Assembly: GCA_003153315.1 (NCBI GenBank)
Contig: PLYA01000033.1
Coordinates: 1-64,000 of the forward strand
Reading direction: 5' to 3'
DNA from: Bacteroidota bacterium
Lineage (GTDB): Bacteria > Bacteroidota > Bacteroidia > B-17B0 > Aurantibacillaceae
Length of the DNA stretch: 64,000 bases
The notes beneath the pieces are model-generated. The model saw only the letters and a list, made by a program, of their open reading frames with translations. It did no database searches and was not told where the DNA came from. The translations under genes and the position numbers were made by a program. This document shows positions 43,512 through 51,309 of the stretch, piece by piece (position 1 is the stretch's first letter; every line of letters starts with the position of its first letter).

Positions 43512-45023
43512 CTATTTATTCCTCATTAATTTATTTAACGCGTTCTCAATATATTTTTCAGATGTAATTAAAGCTTGTTGTATTCTGCGGGCATAAAGAA
43601 TACTGTCCGTTACCTCCTTGTTCTTTTCCTGCAAACTGTCATACGCTTTGTCAACCAATATTTTTTGTTCTTCTATAACCTGCTTTTGTTTCTGCGTTAT
43701 TTTAAATCGCTGATACATAACTACCGAGAATACTACTACCAGTATCAGAATACAGCTAACAAGTATCAGAAATAATTGTTGTTTTTGTTTTGCTTCTGCG
43801 GAAAGGGCGTCTTTTTTATCCTGTTCGGCTTTAACAGCTAATTCTTTCTTTTCATATTCATAGTTCATCTCCTTACGCATCAATTGTTTTTTGCTGTCTT
43901 TGTTAAACAACGTATCGCGCACAGCCACAAAACGTTTATGGTAATATAAAGCCCTAAGGCGCATACCCTCCATATTTAAAAGCTTTCCGCCCATACTGTC
44001 GGGCAGAGTTATATTCGATTTCTCATAAAGCGTACTCAAATGATAATACACTTCTTGTAAATTATCTTTTGCGCCTATGCTGTCGTCAATAGCAAGCGCC
44101 CTGTATAATTTAGCAAAAGCATCTTTATATTTAGTTTGCGTGATATAAACCGAACCAATGTTATCAAGCCATAAAGCAGCGCTGTTTTTATCTCCAATCT
44201 CTTCTTTTATTTGCAATGCCTTAAAAAGATACTCCAAAGCAACGGTGTAATTTTTCATGTCAGAATAAATAGTACCCATATTACCCAGTATAGATGCTTT
44301 GCCATCCCTGTCTCCCAGCTCATCCATCATTTTTAATACCTTAACATAATAGTCTAATGCTTTTGGGTAATCAGCTTTGTAATAATATATGTTCCCGATA
44401 TTACCAAGCACCGATGCGATACCACCTTTCATGTTCATTTCTTCCGCCATTTTCAGGGCTTTAAAATCATAATCTAACGATGTTTGATATTCTCCCTCAT
44501 ACATATAAACATTGCCAATATTGGCAAGATGCCTGGCCATCTCTTTTTTACTACCAATCTCTTCGGCTATTTTTAATGCTTTAAAATAGTAGTCTAATGT
44601 CTTCAAAAAATCACCCTGATTAAAATATACAACACCTATGTTACCCAATGTTGATGCAATTTCTGTTTTATCTCCCCATCCCTCTACCATTTTCAATACT
44701 TTAGCGTAATAGTCCAAAGCTTTTTCATAATTACCCTGATCTACATACGCATTTCCTAAATTAGTATAAGCCGCAGCTACTCCTTTTTGGTAAGGTGTAT
44801 TTAATTTCTCGGCGTTTACAAGAGCTTGATTAGCATAATATAGTGCCGTATCATATGAGCCTAAGTTTCTGTATTGGCGGGATAATTTATTTAAGTGAAT
44901 TACCTTAGTAGTATCTTCCTTATTTGTTTTTAGAAGATGAAGAAGAGAGTCTACATCTTTGTTTTGAGCAAAAGAAAAGCATAAACCACTTGTTAGAAAT
45001 ATAAAGAATATGCATCTTTTCAT
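43512..45023 (-). CDS. TPR membrane protein with truncated signalling linker
   Basis: A 503-residue protein with a signal peptide (IFFIFLTSGLCFSFAQ). About seven TPR units occupy residues 45-330 (e.g. YTNLGNAYVDQGNYEKALDY). One membrane span follows (LFLILVSCILILVVVFSVVM), then a cytoplasmic coiled coil ending DSILYARRIQQALITSEKYI. That linker normally leads to a SpoIIE phosphatase or other output domain, but here the protein stops after ENALNKLMRNK. Such short forms are common in Bacteroidota and may be regulators without an output domain. It is followed 7 bp later by the gene at 42152. Confidence 0.85.
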   Translation of the reverse strand: MKRCIFFIFLTSGLCFSFAQNKDVDSLLHLLKTNKEDTTKVIHLNKLSRQYRNLGSYDTALYYANQALVNAEKLNTPYQKGVAAAYTNLGNAYVDQGNYEKALDYYAKVLKMVEGWGDKTEIASTLGNIGVVYFNQGDFLKTLDYYFKALKIAEEIGSKKEMARHLANIGNVYMYEGEYQTSLDYDFKALKMAEEMNMKGGIASVLGNIGNIYYYKADYPKALDYYVKVLKMMDELGDRDGKASILGNMGTIYSDMKNYTVALEYLFKALQIKEEIGDKNSAALWLDNIGSVYITQTKYKDAFAKLYRALAIDDSIGAKDNLQEVYYHLSTLYEKSNITLPDSMGGKLLNMEGMRLRALYYHKRFVAVRDTLFNKDSKKQLMRKEMNYEYEKKELAVKAEQDKKDALSAEAKQKQQLFLILVSCILILVVVFSVVMYQRFKITQKQKQVIEEQKILVDKAYDSLQEKNKEVTDSILYARRIQQALITSEKYIENALNKLMRNK

Positions 45024-45115
45024 AGACCAAATCTATGTAAATTTTATTGAAAGTAACCACACGAATTATTGCAAGTAGATTATGTGAGGCTAATAATTAT
45101 AGCGCCTTCCTTGTT

Positions 45116-45448
45116 TTATTTACTGTTTAATTTTTCAAGTACACCGGTATAAATCTCTTTAAGCTTTTTAGGATTATGAGAGTAATAAGTAAAACTGGAA
45201 TCAAACCTTTGTATGCTGATATGGTATTTGCTTAATACATTTATCTTTTTCAGCGTATCATTTAGTACGCCATTATTTAAAGCGGCTTCCGTAAGTGTTA
45301 AATCAGTAATAATAAGTTGCATGGTATCACCATCTATTGTACCTGATGGGGGAGGAAGCACTTTATTAAATGAACAGGAGGAAATAATTAAGAATGAAGA
45401 ATACAGAATGGAGAATTGTAAGAATAATTTAGAACGTTTAGTTCCCAT
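45116..45448 (-). CDS. DUF4296-like lipoprotein
   Basis: A 110-residue protein with a lipoprotein signal (SSFLIISSCSFN, Cys about 25) and the pattern LIITDLTLTEAALN followed by RFDSSFTYYSHNPKKLKEIY, characteristic of DUF4296. The family is small, envelope attached and of unknown function. It overlaps the start of the preceding crotonase gene on the same strand by 11 bp, so they are likely co-transcribed. Full length for its family. Confidence 0.82.
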   Translation of the reverse strand: MGTKRSKLFLQFSILYSSFLIISSCSFNKVLPPPSGTIDGDTMQLIITDLTLTEAALNNGVLNDTLKKINVLSKYHISIQRFDSSFTYYSHNPKKLKEIYTGVLEKLNSK

Positions 45449-46220
45449 TAAATACAGGTTTTCGCTTCTCTAAAAATGCTTTTACACCTTCTTTAAAATC
45501 GTGTGTACCAAACATTTTTCCAAACTCTTCAATCTCCACATCATAACCGTTGTACTTATTATTGTATCCGGCGTTAATAACCTTAATAGCCGTTTTAACC
45601 GAAATAGGAGAACGGCTTGCAATTTTAGCGGCAATTTCTTTACATTTTTTAAGCAATTCTTCAGGAGTAACTACATAGTTTACCAAACCCCATTTATAAG
45701 CATCCTGTGCGTTAATCATATCGGCAGTGGTAATCATCTCAAAAGCTTTGCCTTTACCTACCAGCTGCGCCAAGCGCTGTGTGCCACCATATCCGGGTAT
45801 TACGCCTAAAGATGTTTCAGGTAATCCCATTTTAGCATTATCGCTGGCAACACGTATATGACTTGCCATAGCCAACTCTAATCCTCCGCCTAAAGCAAAT
45901 CCATTAACGGCTGCAATTACAGGCTTGGAGTAGTTCTCAATAAAATTAAACAGTTTAAAATGTCCGGTAGCGCTTAATCTCTTGCCTTGCTCAATATCAT
46001 AATTGGCAAACTCGGCAATATCAGCGCCTGCTACAAATGATTTAGTGCCTGCGCCTGTAATAATAATGGCACGGATTTCTTTATTGTTTTCGGCTTCTAT
46101 TAAAGTTTCATGAAGTTCTTCAATGGTTTTAGCATTCAGTGCATTCAGTTTATCCGGACGATTAATGGTAATCGTTAATACCTGATTTTCTATTTCGGTT
46201 AAAACGTTTTCAAGAGTCAT
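45438..46220 (-). CDS. Enoyl-CoA hydratase/isomerase family protein (crotonase)
   Basis: The preferred start is MTLENVLTEIENQVLTITIN, giving 260 residues. The crotonase oxyanion-hole segments are GAGTKSFVAGADIAEF and NGFALGGGLELAMASHIRVA. The catalytic Glu pair region is LPETSLGVIPGYGGTQRLAQ. It hydrates 2-enoyl-CoA to 3-hydroxyacyl-CoA, most likely short chain as in beta-oxidation or butanoate metabolism; a thiolase gene lies 2 kb away. Track residues before this start are unlikely. It overlaps the DUF4296 gene and is followed upstream by rpiB. Confidence 0.92.
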   Translation of the reverse strand: MTLENVLTEIENQVLTITINRPDKLNALNAKTIEELHETLIEAENNKEIRAIIITGAGTKSFVAGADIAEFANYDIEQGKRLSATGHFKLFNFIENYSKPVIAAVNGFALGGGLELAMASHIRVASDNAKMGLPETSLGVIPGYGGTQRLAQLVGKGKAFEMITTADMINAQDAYKWGLVNYVVTPEELLKKCKEIAAKIASRSPISVKTAIKVINAGYNNKYNGYDVEIEEFGKMFGTHDFKEGVKAFLEKRKPVFNGN

Positions 46221-46298
46221 AGTTAGCATAGGATTATTTTTAAACAACGAATATATAGGCTAAATAGTATTTAAGACTTTTTATTTATCCAAAGGTTT

Positions 46299-46730
46299 TT
46301 AACAAACCTCTATTTTGTTAACCCTGTCTTGATGCCTGCCACCTTCAAACGTATGGCTTAAAAAGGCATCTGTACATTCTATAGCAATTTCATAAGAAAT
46401 AAAACGGGCGGGTAAAGCCATGATGTTGGCATTGTTATGCTGGCGCGCCAGACTTGCTATTTCAGGTAACCAACACAGTGCCGAACGGATACCAGGATGT
46501 TTATTTGCCGTAATATTGATACCATTGCCACTTCCACAAATAACAATACCTAAAGCATCTTTATCAGCTAAAACACCTTCAGCAACTTTATGTCCGTAAT
46601 CAGGGTAATCAGCCCGCTCGGCAGTATAGCAACCGCAATCCGTTACATCATGATTCTTTTCCAATAAATATATTTTTAGTTTCTCTTTCAGTTCAAAACC
46701 TGCGTGGTCGCTGCCAATGTATAATTTCAT
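46299..46730 (-). CDS. rpiB: Ribose 5-phosphate isomerase B
   Basis: A 143-residue enzyme of the RpiB/LacAB family: IGSDHAGFELKEKLK, VTDCGCYTAERADYPDYGHK with the conserved Asp-Tyr-Pro, GIVICGSGNGINITANKHPG with the catalytic Cys region, and HNNANIMALPARFI. It interconverts ribose 5-phosphate and ribulose 5-phosphate in the pentose phosphate pathway. Usual length is about 145-150. It lies between the crotonase and the amidase on the same strand, with gaps of about 80 and 60 bp, so operon membership is uncertain. Confidence 0.95.
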   Translation of the reverse strand: MKLYIGSDHAGFELKEKLKIYLLEKNHDVTDCGCYTAERADYPDYGHKVAEGVLADKDALGIVICGSGNGINITANKHPGIRSALCWLPEIASLARQHNNANIMALPARFISYEIAIECTDAFLSHTFEGGRHQDRVNKIEVC

Positions 46731-46791
46731 GTTTCTTTTTTATTTTAATAATGGTAACATGGTGTTCGCCTGAAGGCTCGGGTCATTTTAT

Positions 46792-47595
46792 TTATATTGA
46801 AATAGTAAAATTATCTGCATCTAAGCCAACAGGGAATTTCTTACGGAATGAAACAAGAAATTCATAATCTAAAGAAACCGTTTCTGCACTTTCTTTGCTG
46901 GCTTTTGTATTACTGATTACTTCCCCCATAGGGTTTATTACCATACTATCTCCTGTATGATTGAACCCATTTCCATCCACACCAATTCGGTTAACACCTA
47001 CAACATAACATTGGTTTTCTATAGCGCGTGCAATTAATAATTGTTTCCAGGGATGGCTGCGAACTTCGGGCCAATTGGCAACATATATCAGCATATCATA
47101 ATCGGCAGTTAATTCATTGTTCTTTACCTGCCATTTATTTCTGCTCCATACAGGAAAGCGTAAATCATAACATATCAATGGTAAAATTTTCCAACCCTTT
47201 ATAGTAGCAATTATCTTTTCTGTTCCTATTGTATAGTGTTGGTCCTCGGCGCCGATTCTAAACAAATGGCGTTTATTGTAAGATAAGTAATTTTTATCTG
47301 CACCAACCCAATACAAACGGTTGTAATGTTTGTTGTTTTCTTCCACACAAATACTTCCTGTAATGATAGCATTCTTCTCAGCGGCTTTTTGTTTCATCCA
47401 CTGCAAACCTTTACCTTCATGTTTTTCAGCATTGGTTGAGGGTTGCATAGTAAACCCGGTAGTAAACATTTCGGGTAGAACAATCAAATCTGTTTCGGTG
47501 CAAGAAGAGATTAGTTTATCAAAGTGAGCAATATTAGCATCCGGGCTTTCCCAAACTAAAGAACTTTGAACAAGTGTGAGAGAAAGTTTTTCCAT
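46792..47595 (-). CDS. Nitrilase-family amidohydrolase (omega-amidase/YafV-like)
   Basis: The preferred start is MEKLSLTLVQSSLVWESPDA (267 residues). The carbon-nitrogen hydrolase triad is visible: Glu in LIVLPEMFTTGFTM, Lys in YNKRHLFRIG and Cys in LPLICYDLRFPVW. This fits the YafV/omega-amidase group that hydrolyses 2-oxoglutaramate in methionine salvage and transamination repair. The exact substrate is an inference. It is upstream of rpiB on the same strand. Confidence 0.9.
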   Translation of the reverse strand: MEKLSLTLVQSSLVWESPDANIAHFDKLISSCTETDLIVLPEMFTTGFTMQPSTNAEKHEGKGLQWMKQKAAEKNAIITGSICVEENNKHYNRLYWVGADKNYLSYNKRHLFRIGAEDQHYTIGTEKIIATIKGWKILPLICYDLRFPVWSRNKWQVKNNELTADYDMLIYVANWPEVRSHPWKQLLIARAIENQCYVVGVNRIGVDGNGFNHTGDSMVINPMGEVISNTKASKESAETVSLDYEFLVSFRKKFPVGLDADNFTISI

Positions 47596-47704
47596 ATTAT
47601 GTGTTGGCAAATATAGATAGACTTAACATAAACATAGCAAAAAGATAAAATATGTTTAGTATTTTTCGAGCATTAATCGCTTAATAGATTAGGGGAAATC
47701 AGGT

Positions 47705-48106
47705 ATGGAGTTTTCAGCAGGAACTATCGGAAAAATAAATGAACATGTAATTGAAATATCCTTTATTAAGGATGGAGAGATAGATGAAAAGATGGCTCTT
47801 GATATTTTAAGTAAAATAGTTGAGCTCTCGGGTGGTGGACCGCATGCATTGCTATATAATTTTAATAAAAAGAATGTGATATTGTCTGAAATAGCCAAAA
47901 AGCTTTCGGGGGTTAGGAATTATAAAAATGTAAATCTTATTTCCCGTGCCATGGTATCTCAAAATATGGTTAGTAATATAGAATCATCTCATTATATACA
48001 AAACACCAAACCTCAGGCAGAGACAAGACTATTTAAGGACAGAGAGGAAGCCCTGATTTGGTTAAACGAAAAAGTTAAGGCTTATTTAAAGCCCAGTGAA
48101 AATTAA
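47705..48106 (+). CDS. STAS/SpoIIAA-like hypothetical protein (second copy)
   Basis: A 133-residue single-domain protein (EFSAGTIGKINEHVIEISFI, then ELSGGGPHALLYNFNKKNVI) ending in ETRLFKDREEALIWLNEKVK. The strand/helix order and the final aromatic-Lys-Glu-Ala-x2-Trp-Leu helix are like the protein at 34483. The pair suggests a small paralogous family of cytoplasmic STAS-like proteins; partners are unknown. It is divergent from the amidase gene (110-bp gap) and precedes the thiolase. Confidence 0.6.
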   Translation: MEFSAGTIGKINEHVIEISFIKDGEIDEKMALDILSKIVELSGGGPHALLYNFNKKNVILSEIAKKLSGVRNYKNVNLISRAMVSQNMVSNIESSHYIQNTKPQAETRLFKDREEALIWLNEKVKAYLKPSEN

Positions 48107-48232
48107 TCCAATCCTTTTCCTCCCATAAGTTATTTAACATAGATTTAAAGTAGGAATCAGTAATAATCACCTTATTGTGTTTAGTTTTGGTGTTTACTAA
48201 AGTTTAATATTCACTATTAATATAAATAACTC

Positions 48233-49414
48233 ATGAAACCTGTTTACGTTGTATCTATGTCGCGCACACCCATTGGACGATTTAACGGAGTATTAGCCGA
48301 ATTTACCGCGCCTCAATTGGGTTCATTTGCTATTAAGAAAGCTATAGAAAAAATAAAGCTATCGTCTGATACCATAGAAGAAGTTATTATGGGGAATGTT
48401 TTAGGCGCTAATCTTGGGCAAAACCCTGCCAGGCAATCGGCTTTGTTTGCAGGCTTATCCGAAAGTGTTATTTGTTCATCCGTTAATAAAGTATGTGCCT
48501 CTTCTGCCAAGTCTATCATGTTTGGTGCAACCAATATTATGGCTGGTTTAAGCAATGTGATTATTGCCGGTGGTTTTGAGAGCATGAGCAAAACACCTTA
48601 TTATTTGGAAAGAACATTGAATCCGACTAAGATTAGCGATTACACGTTATTAGACGGTATAAAAAAAGATGGGCTTTGGGATGTGTATAACGATTATCAC
48701 ATGGCTAATGCAGCCGAAGATGTGGCTGCCAAAATGAAAATTACGCGCCAAATGCAGGATGAGTTTGCAATAGAATCTTATAAAAGAGCACATACAGCCA
48801 ATGAAAACAACTGGTATAAAGATGAGATTGATACAGTAAAGATTATAGATAAAAAGACGAAGGCAGAAACTTTCATTACGCAGGATGAAGAATACAAGCA
48901 TGTGTTTTATGATAAGATTCCTCAATTAAAACCTGCGTTCTCGCCAACTGGAACTATTACCGCTGCCAATGCTTCTAAAATAAACGATGCCGGCATAGCC
49001 CTTATATTAATGAGTGAAGCCAAAGTAAACGAGCTTGGCATAAAACCTCTGGCAAAAATTATTGCTTTTGCTGATGCTGAACAGAAGCCTTCTCAATTTC
49101 CTACTACACCATCAAAAGCTATGATAAAAGCACTGGCATTGAGCGGAAAAAAATTAAGCGAAATGGATGCTTTTGAAATACACGAAGCATTTTCTTGCGT
49201 GGCACTGGCAAATATGCAAGAGCTTGGTATAACACATGCGGTTACCAATTTGAATGGTGGTGCCGTTGCTTTAGGACATCCACTGGGAGCTTCAGGTGCA
49301 AGGGTGGTAACCTCTTTAATCAGTGTATTAAAAAGACTGGGCGGTAAATACGGTGCAGCAGGTGTGTGCAACGGTGGAGGCGGAGCAAGCGCTTTGGTTA
49401 TAGAAATAGTTTAG
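48233..49414 (+). CDS. Acetyl-CoA C-acyltransferase (thiolase)
   Basis: A 393-residue thiolase. Active-site Cys is in VICSSVNKVCASSAKSIM, the first His in EIHEAFSCVALANM, and the last Cys/Gly block in GHPLGASGARVVTSLISVLK and YGAAGVCNGGGGAS. It condenses two acetyl-CoA or cleaves 3-ketoacyl-CoA. Length and start (MKPVYVVSMSRTPIGRFNGV) are standard. With the nearby crotonase it supports short-chain acyl-CoA metabolism, though the genes are on opposite strands about 2 kb apart. Likely acetyl-CoA acetyltransferase. Confidence 0.95.
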   Translation: MKPVYVVSMSRTPIGRFNGVLAEFTAPQLGSFAIKKAIEKIKLSSDTIEEVIMGNVLGANLGQNPARQSALFAGLSESVICSSVNKVCASSAKSIMFGATNIMAGLSNVIIAGGFESMSKTPYYLERTLNPTKISDYTLLDGIKKDGLWDVYNDYHMANAAEDVAAKMKITRQMQDEFAIESYKRAHTANENNWYKDEIDTVKIIDKKTKAETFITQDEEYKHVFYDKIPQLKPAFSPTGTITAANASKINDAGIALILMSEAKVNELGIKPLAKIIAFADAEQKPSQFPTTPSKAMIKALALSGKKLSEMDAFEIHEAFSCVALANMQELGITHAVTNLNGGAVALGHPLGASGARVVTSLISVLKRLGGKYGAAGVCNGGGGASALVIEIV

Positions 49415-49437
49415 TTTAAGAAATTTGTAAGAATGGC

Positions 49438-50805
49438 TTACCTCTTACCCCTGCTCCTGTTTTGAATGCTCCTTTCAAGTTTTCTTCTCAGGCTTTCTTG
49501 TCGGCGGGCACCACCTAGGTTTATCTTTTTGTTCTTCTCTTTCTTCTCGGCAAAAGCAGTACCTTTTGTTGGCTCCTGCTTCTTATCTCTTCTGTTTTTA
49601 TTTATGTTCTTGTCTTTTTTAACAGGCATTTCTTCCGGAGTCAGCTCATCCGAAATCTCTACCTCAGCAGGCATTTTCAGTATAGGTATTTCCATACTCA
49701 TCAGTTTCTCAATGGCTAACTGATGTATGTGATCGGCTTTGGTAATAAAGCTAATGGCATGCCCTGTTTTATCGGCTCTGCCCGTTCTGCCAATACGATG
49801 AATATAAACACCGGGTTCATTAGGCAAATCAAAATTTATTACATGGGTAATGTCGGCAATATCAATCCCTCTGGCAATTACATCGGTAGCAATTAATAAA
49901 CGATGTTTACCTTCTTGTAGTTTTTTTACGGCTTCAAAGCGTTGCGATTGAGATTTATTAGAATGAATGATGCCGATGGTTGTTCCAAATTCGGGCTTTA
50001 GGGCTTTAAACAAGTTATCAGCTACTTTTTTATTCTTTACAAACAACAGAGCTTTGCTTATAGTAGTATTGGTAGAAAGTAAGGACATCAGCAAATTGAC
50101 TTTGGTATAAAAATTAGGAACCTTATAAGCCTGTTGTATAATTTTTTCGAGTGGCGTTCCTCTCGACACCATTTCAATATATTCAGGTGTGTGGAAATAA
50201 TCGGCAATCATTTTTTCTACCTCTTCGGTAAGCGTGGCAGAGAATAACAGATTTTGTCGTTTGGCGGGTAGTGCCTCCATTATTTGCAACAGTTGCGGAC
50301 GGAAACCCAGGTTAAGCATTTCATCTACCTCATCTATAACCAGTTTTTTAATGCAGTTTAGTTGCAGTATGCGGCTCAAATACAAGTCCATCAACCTGCC
50401 TGGGGTTGCCACCAATATATCTATACCATCATACACCTGTTGTTTTTGGTCGGTGGTTTTTACACCTCCATATACACCCAAACAACGCACGCTCATATAT
50501 TTGGTAAGCTTGGTAATTTCGTTTACTACCTGCACCACCAACTCGCGGGTAGGCACCACAATTAGTATGCGGGGCTGACGTTGCTCTGAATAGGTTAGTT
50601 GCCTAAGCAAAGGCAATAGATACGAAAATGTTTTACCAGTACCTGTTTGCGCAATGGCAATGGCATCTCTGCCGCTCATAATAATAGGGAATGCTTTTGC
50701 CTGAATAGGAGTAGGGCTTTCAAAGCCTATATCGCTAAGAGCTTTTAGAATTTGTTTAGATAGGTTAAGCTCGCTGAAAGTTTGCACAGGTAAATTTTGC
50801 GGCAA
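49438..50805 (-). CDS. DEAD-box RNA helicase (RhlE/DeaD type)
   Basis: A 455-residue helicase with all core motifs: Q motif GFESPTPIQ, Walker A AIAQTGTGKTF, PTRELVVQV, GRLMDL, the DEAD box as VIDEVDEML (DEVD), SAT in LFSATLTEE, and HRIGRTGRADKTG. The C-terminal tail (about 390-455) is Lys/Arg-rich (NKNRRDKKQEP, KKEKNKKINLGGARRQE), probably for RNA binding. It remodels RNA or ribosome intermediates, often induced in cold. DEVD instead of DEAD is a natural variant. It converges on the thiolase gene. Confidence 0.93.
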   Translation of the reverse strand: MPQNLPVQTFSELNLSKQILKALSDIGFESPTPIQAKAFPIIMSGRDAIAIAQTGTGKTFSYLLPLLRQLTYSEQRQPRILIVVPTRELVVQVVNEITKLTKYMSVRCLGVYGGVKTTDQKQQVYDGIDILVATPGRLMDLYLSRILQLNCIKKLVIDEVDEMLNLGFRPQLLQIMEALPAKRQNLLFSATLTEEVEKMIADYFHTPEYIEMVSRGTPLEKIIQQAYKVPNFYTKVNLLMSLLSTNTTISKALLFVKNKKVADNLFKALKPEFGTTIGIIHSNKSQSQRFEAVKKLQEGKHRLLIATDVIARGIDIADITHVINFDLPNEPGVYIHRIGRTGRADKTGHAISFITKADHIHQLAIEKLMSMEIPILKMPAEVEISDELTPEEMPVKKDKNINKNRRDKKQEPTKGTAFAEKKEKNKKINLGGARRQESLRRKLERSIQNRSRGKR

Positions 50806-50858
50806 AGGTAGCAGTTATACGTTAGGAGGCGCAAAACAGCACATTTTACTAACCCCCC

Positions 50859-50879
50859 CCTGTTTTAACAGAAAACAGG
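50859..50879. other. Short perfect hairpin before repeat array 4
   Basis: CCTGTTTT and AAAACAGG form a perfect 8-bp stem around AACAG. It is preceded by a run of eight C. It lies between the helicase start and the 21-bp array and may be part of a promoter leader or a weak terminator. Confidence 0.35.
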
Positions 50880-50894
50880 CTCACTTTACGAATG

Positions 50895-51167
50895 AGTATA
50901 CCCATACTTGGTTTAAAGATGCCCATACTTGCGCGAAAACTGCCCACATTACAACGTAGTTTGCCCATCTTTGAAGTAAGTATGCCTCGACTTGAATGTA
51001 GTATGCATCGACTCGGAGGAAAGATGCCCTGTTTTTCTCTTGATTTTACGTTTTTTGAAAAAAGTTGGCATCAACTTGAATGAAGTATGCATCGACTACA
51101 ACGTAGTATGGGCAACTTTGAACGAAGTATGCCCATCTTTGTTTCAAGTATGGGCATACTTTTATCA
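50895..51167. repeat. 21-bp tandem array 4 (13 units)
   Basis: Thirteen contiguous 21-bp units with the typical form AGTATGCCCATnCTTGnnnnA; units 7 and 8 are strongly diverged but keep the phase. The array lies in the 500-bp region between the helicase and the NHL-repeat protein. Tracked ORFs here (MSIPILGLKMPILARK heptads) are repeat translations. Confidence 0.88.
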
Positions 51168-51309
51168 AAAATGCTTCTCTAAATTTAGGATTTCCTTACG
51201 GAATTTGCGGGGTAAAGGGAAAGGGTTTGCTATCGGGTACTTTTCATGTTAAGATAATACAAACGTATTGGAAGGAATTTATATCTTTGGAGACTTAACA
51301 ATAAATGTT

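Noticed and set aside
50853-50860. Run of eight C as a phase-variable tract
   Set aside because: It lies upstream of the helicase start, outside coding sequence, and no promoter spacing role could be shown.
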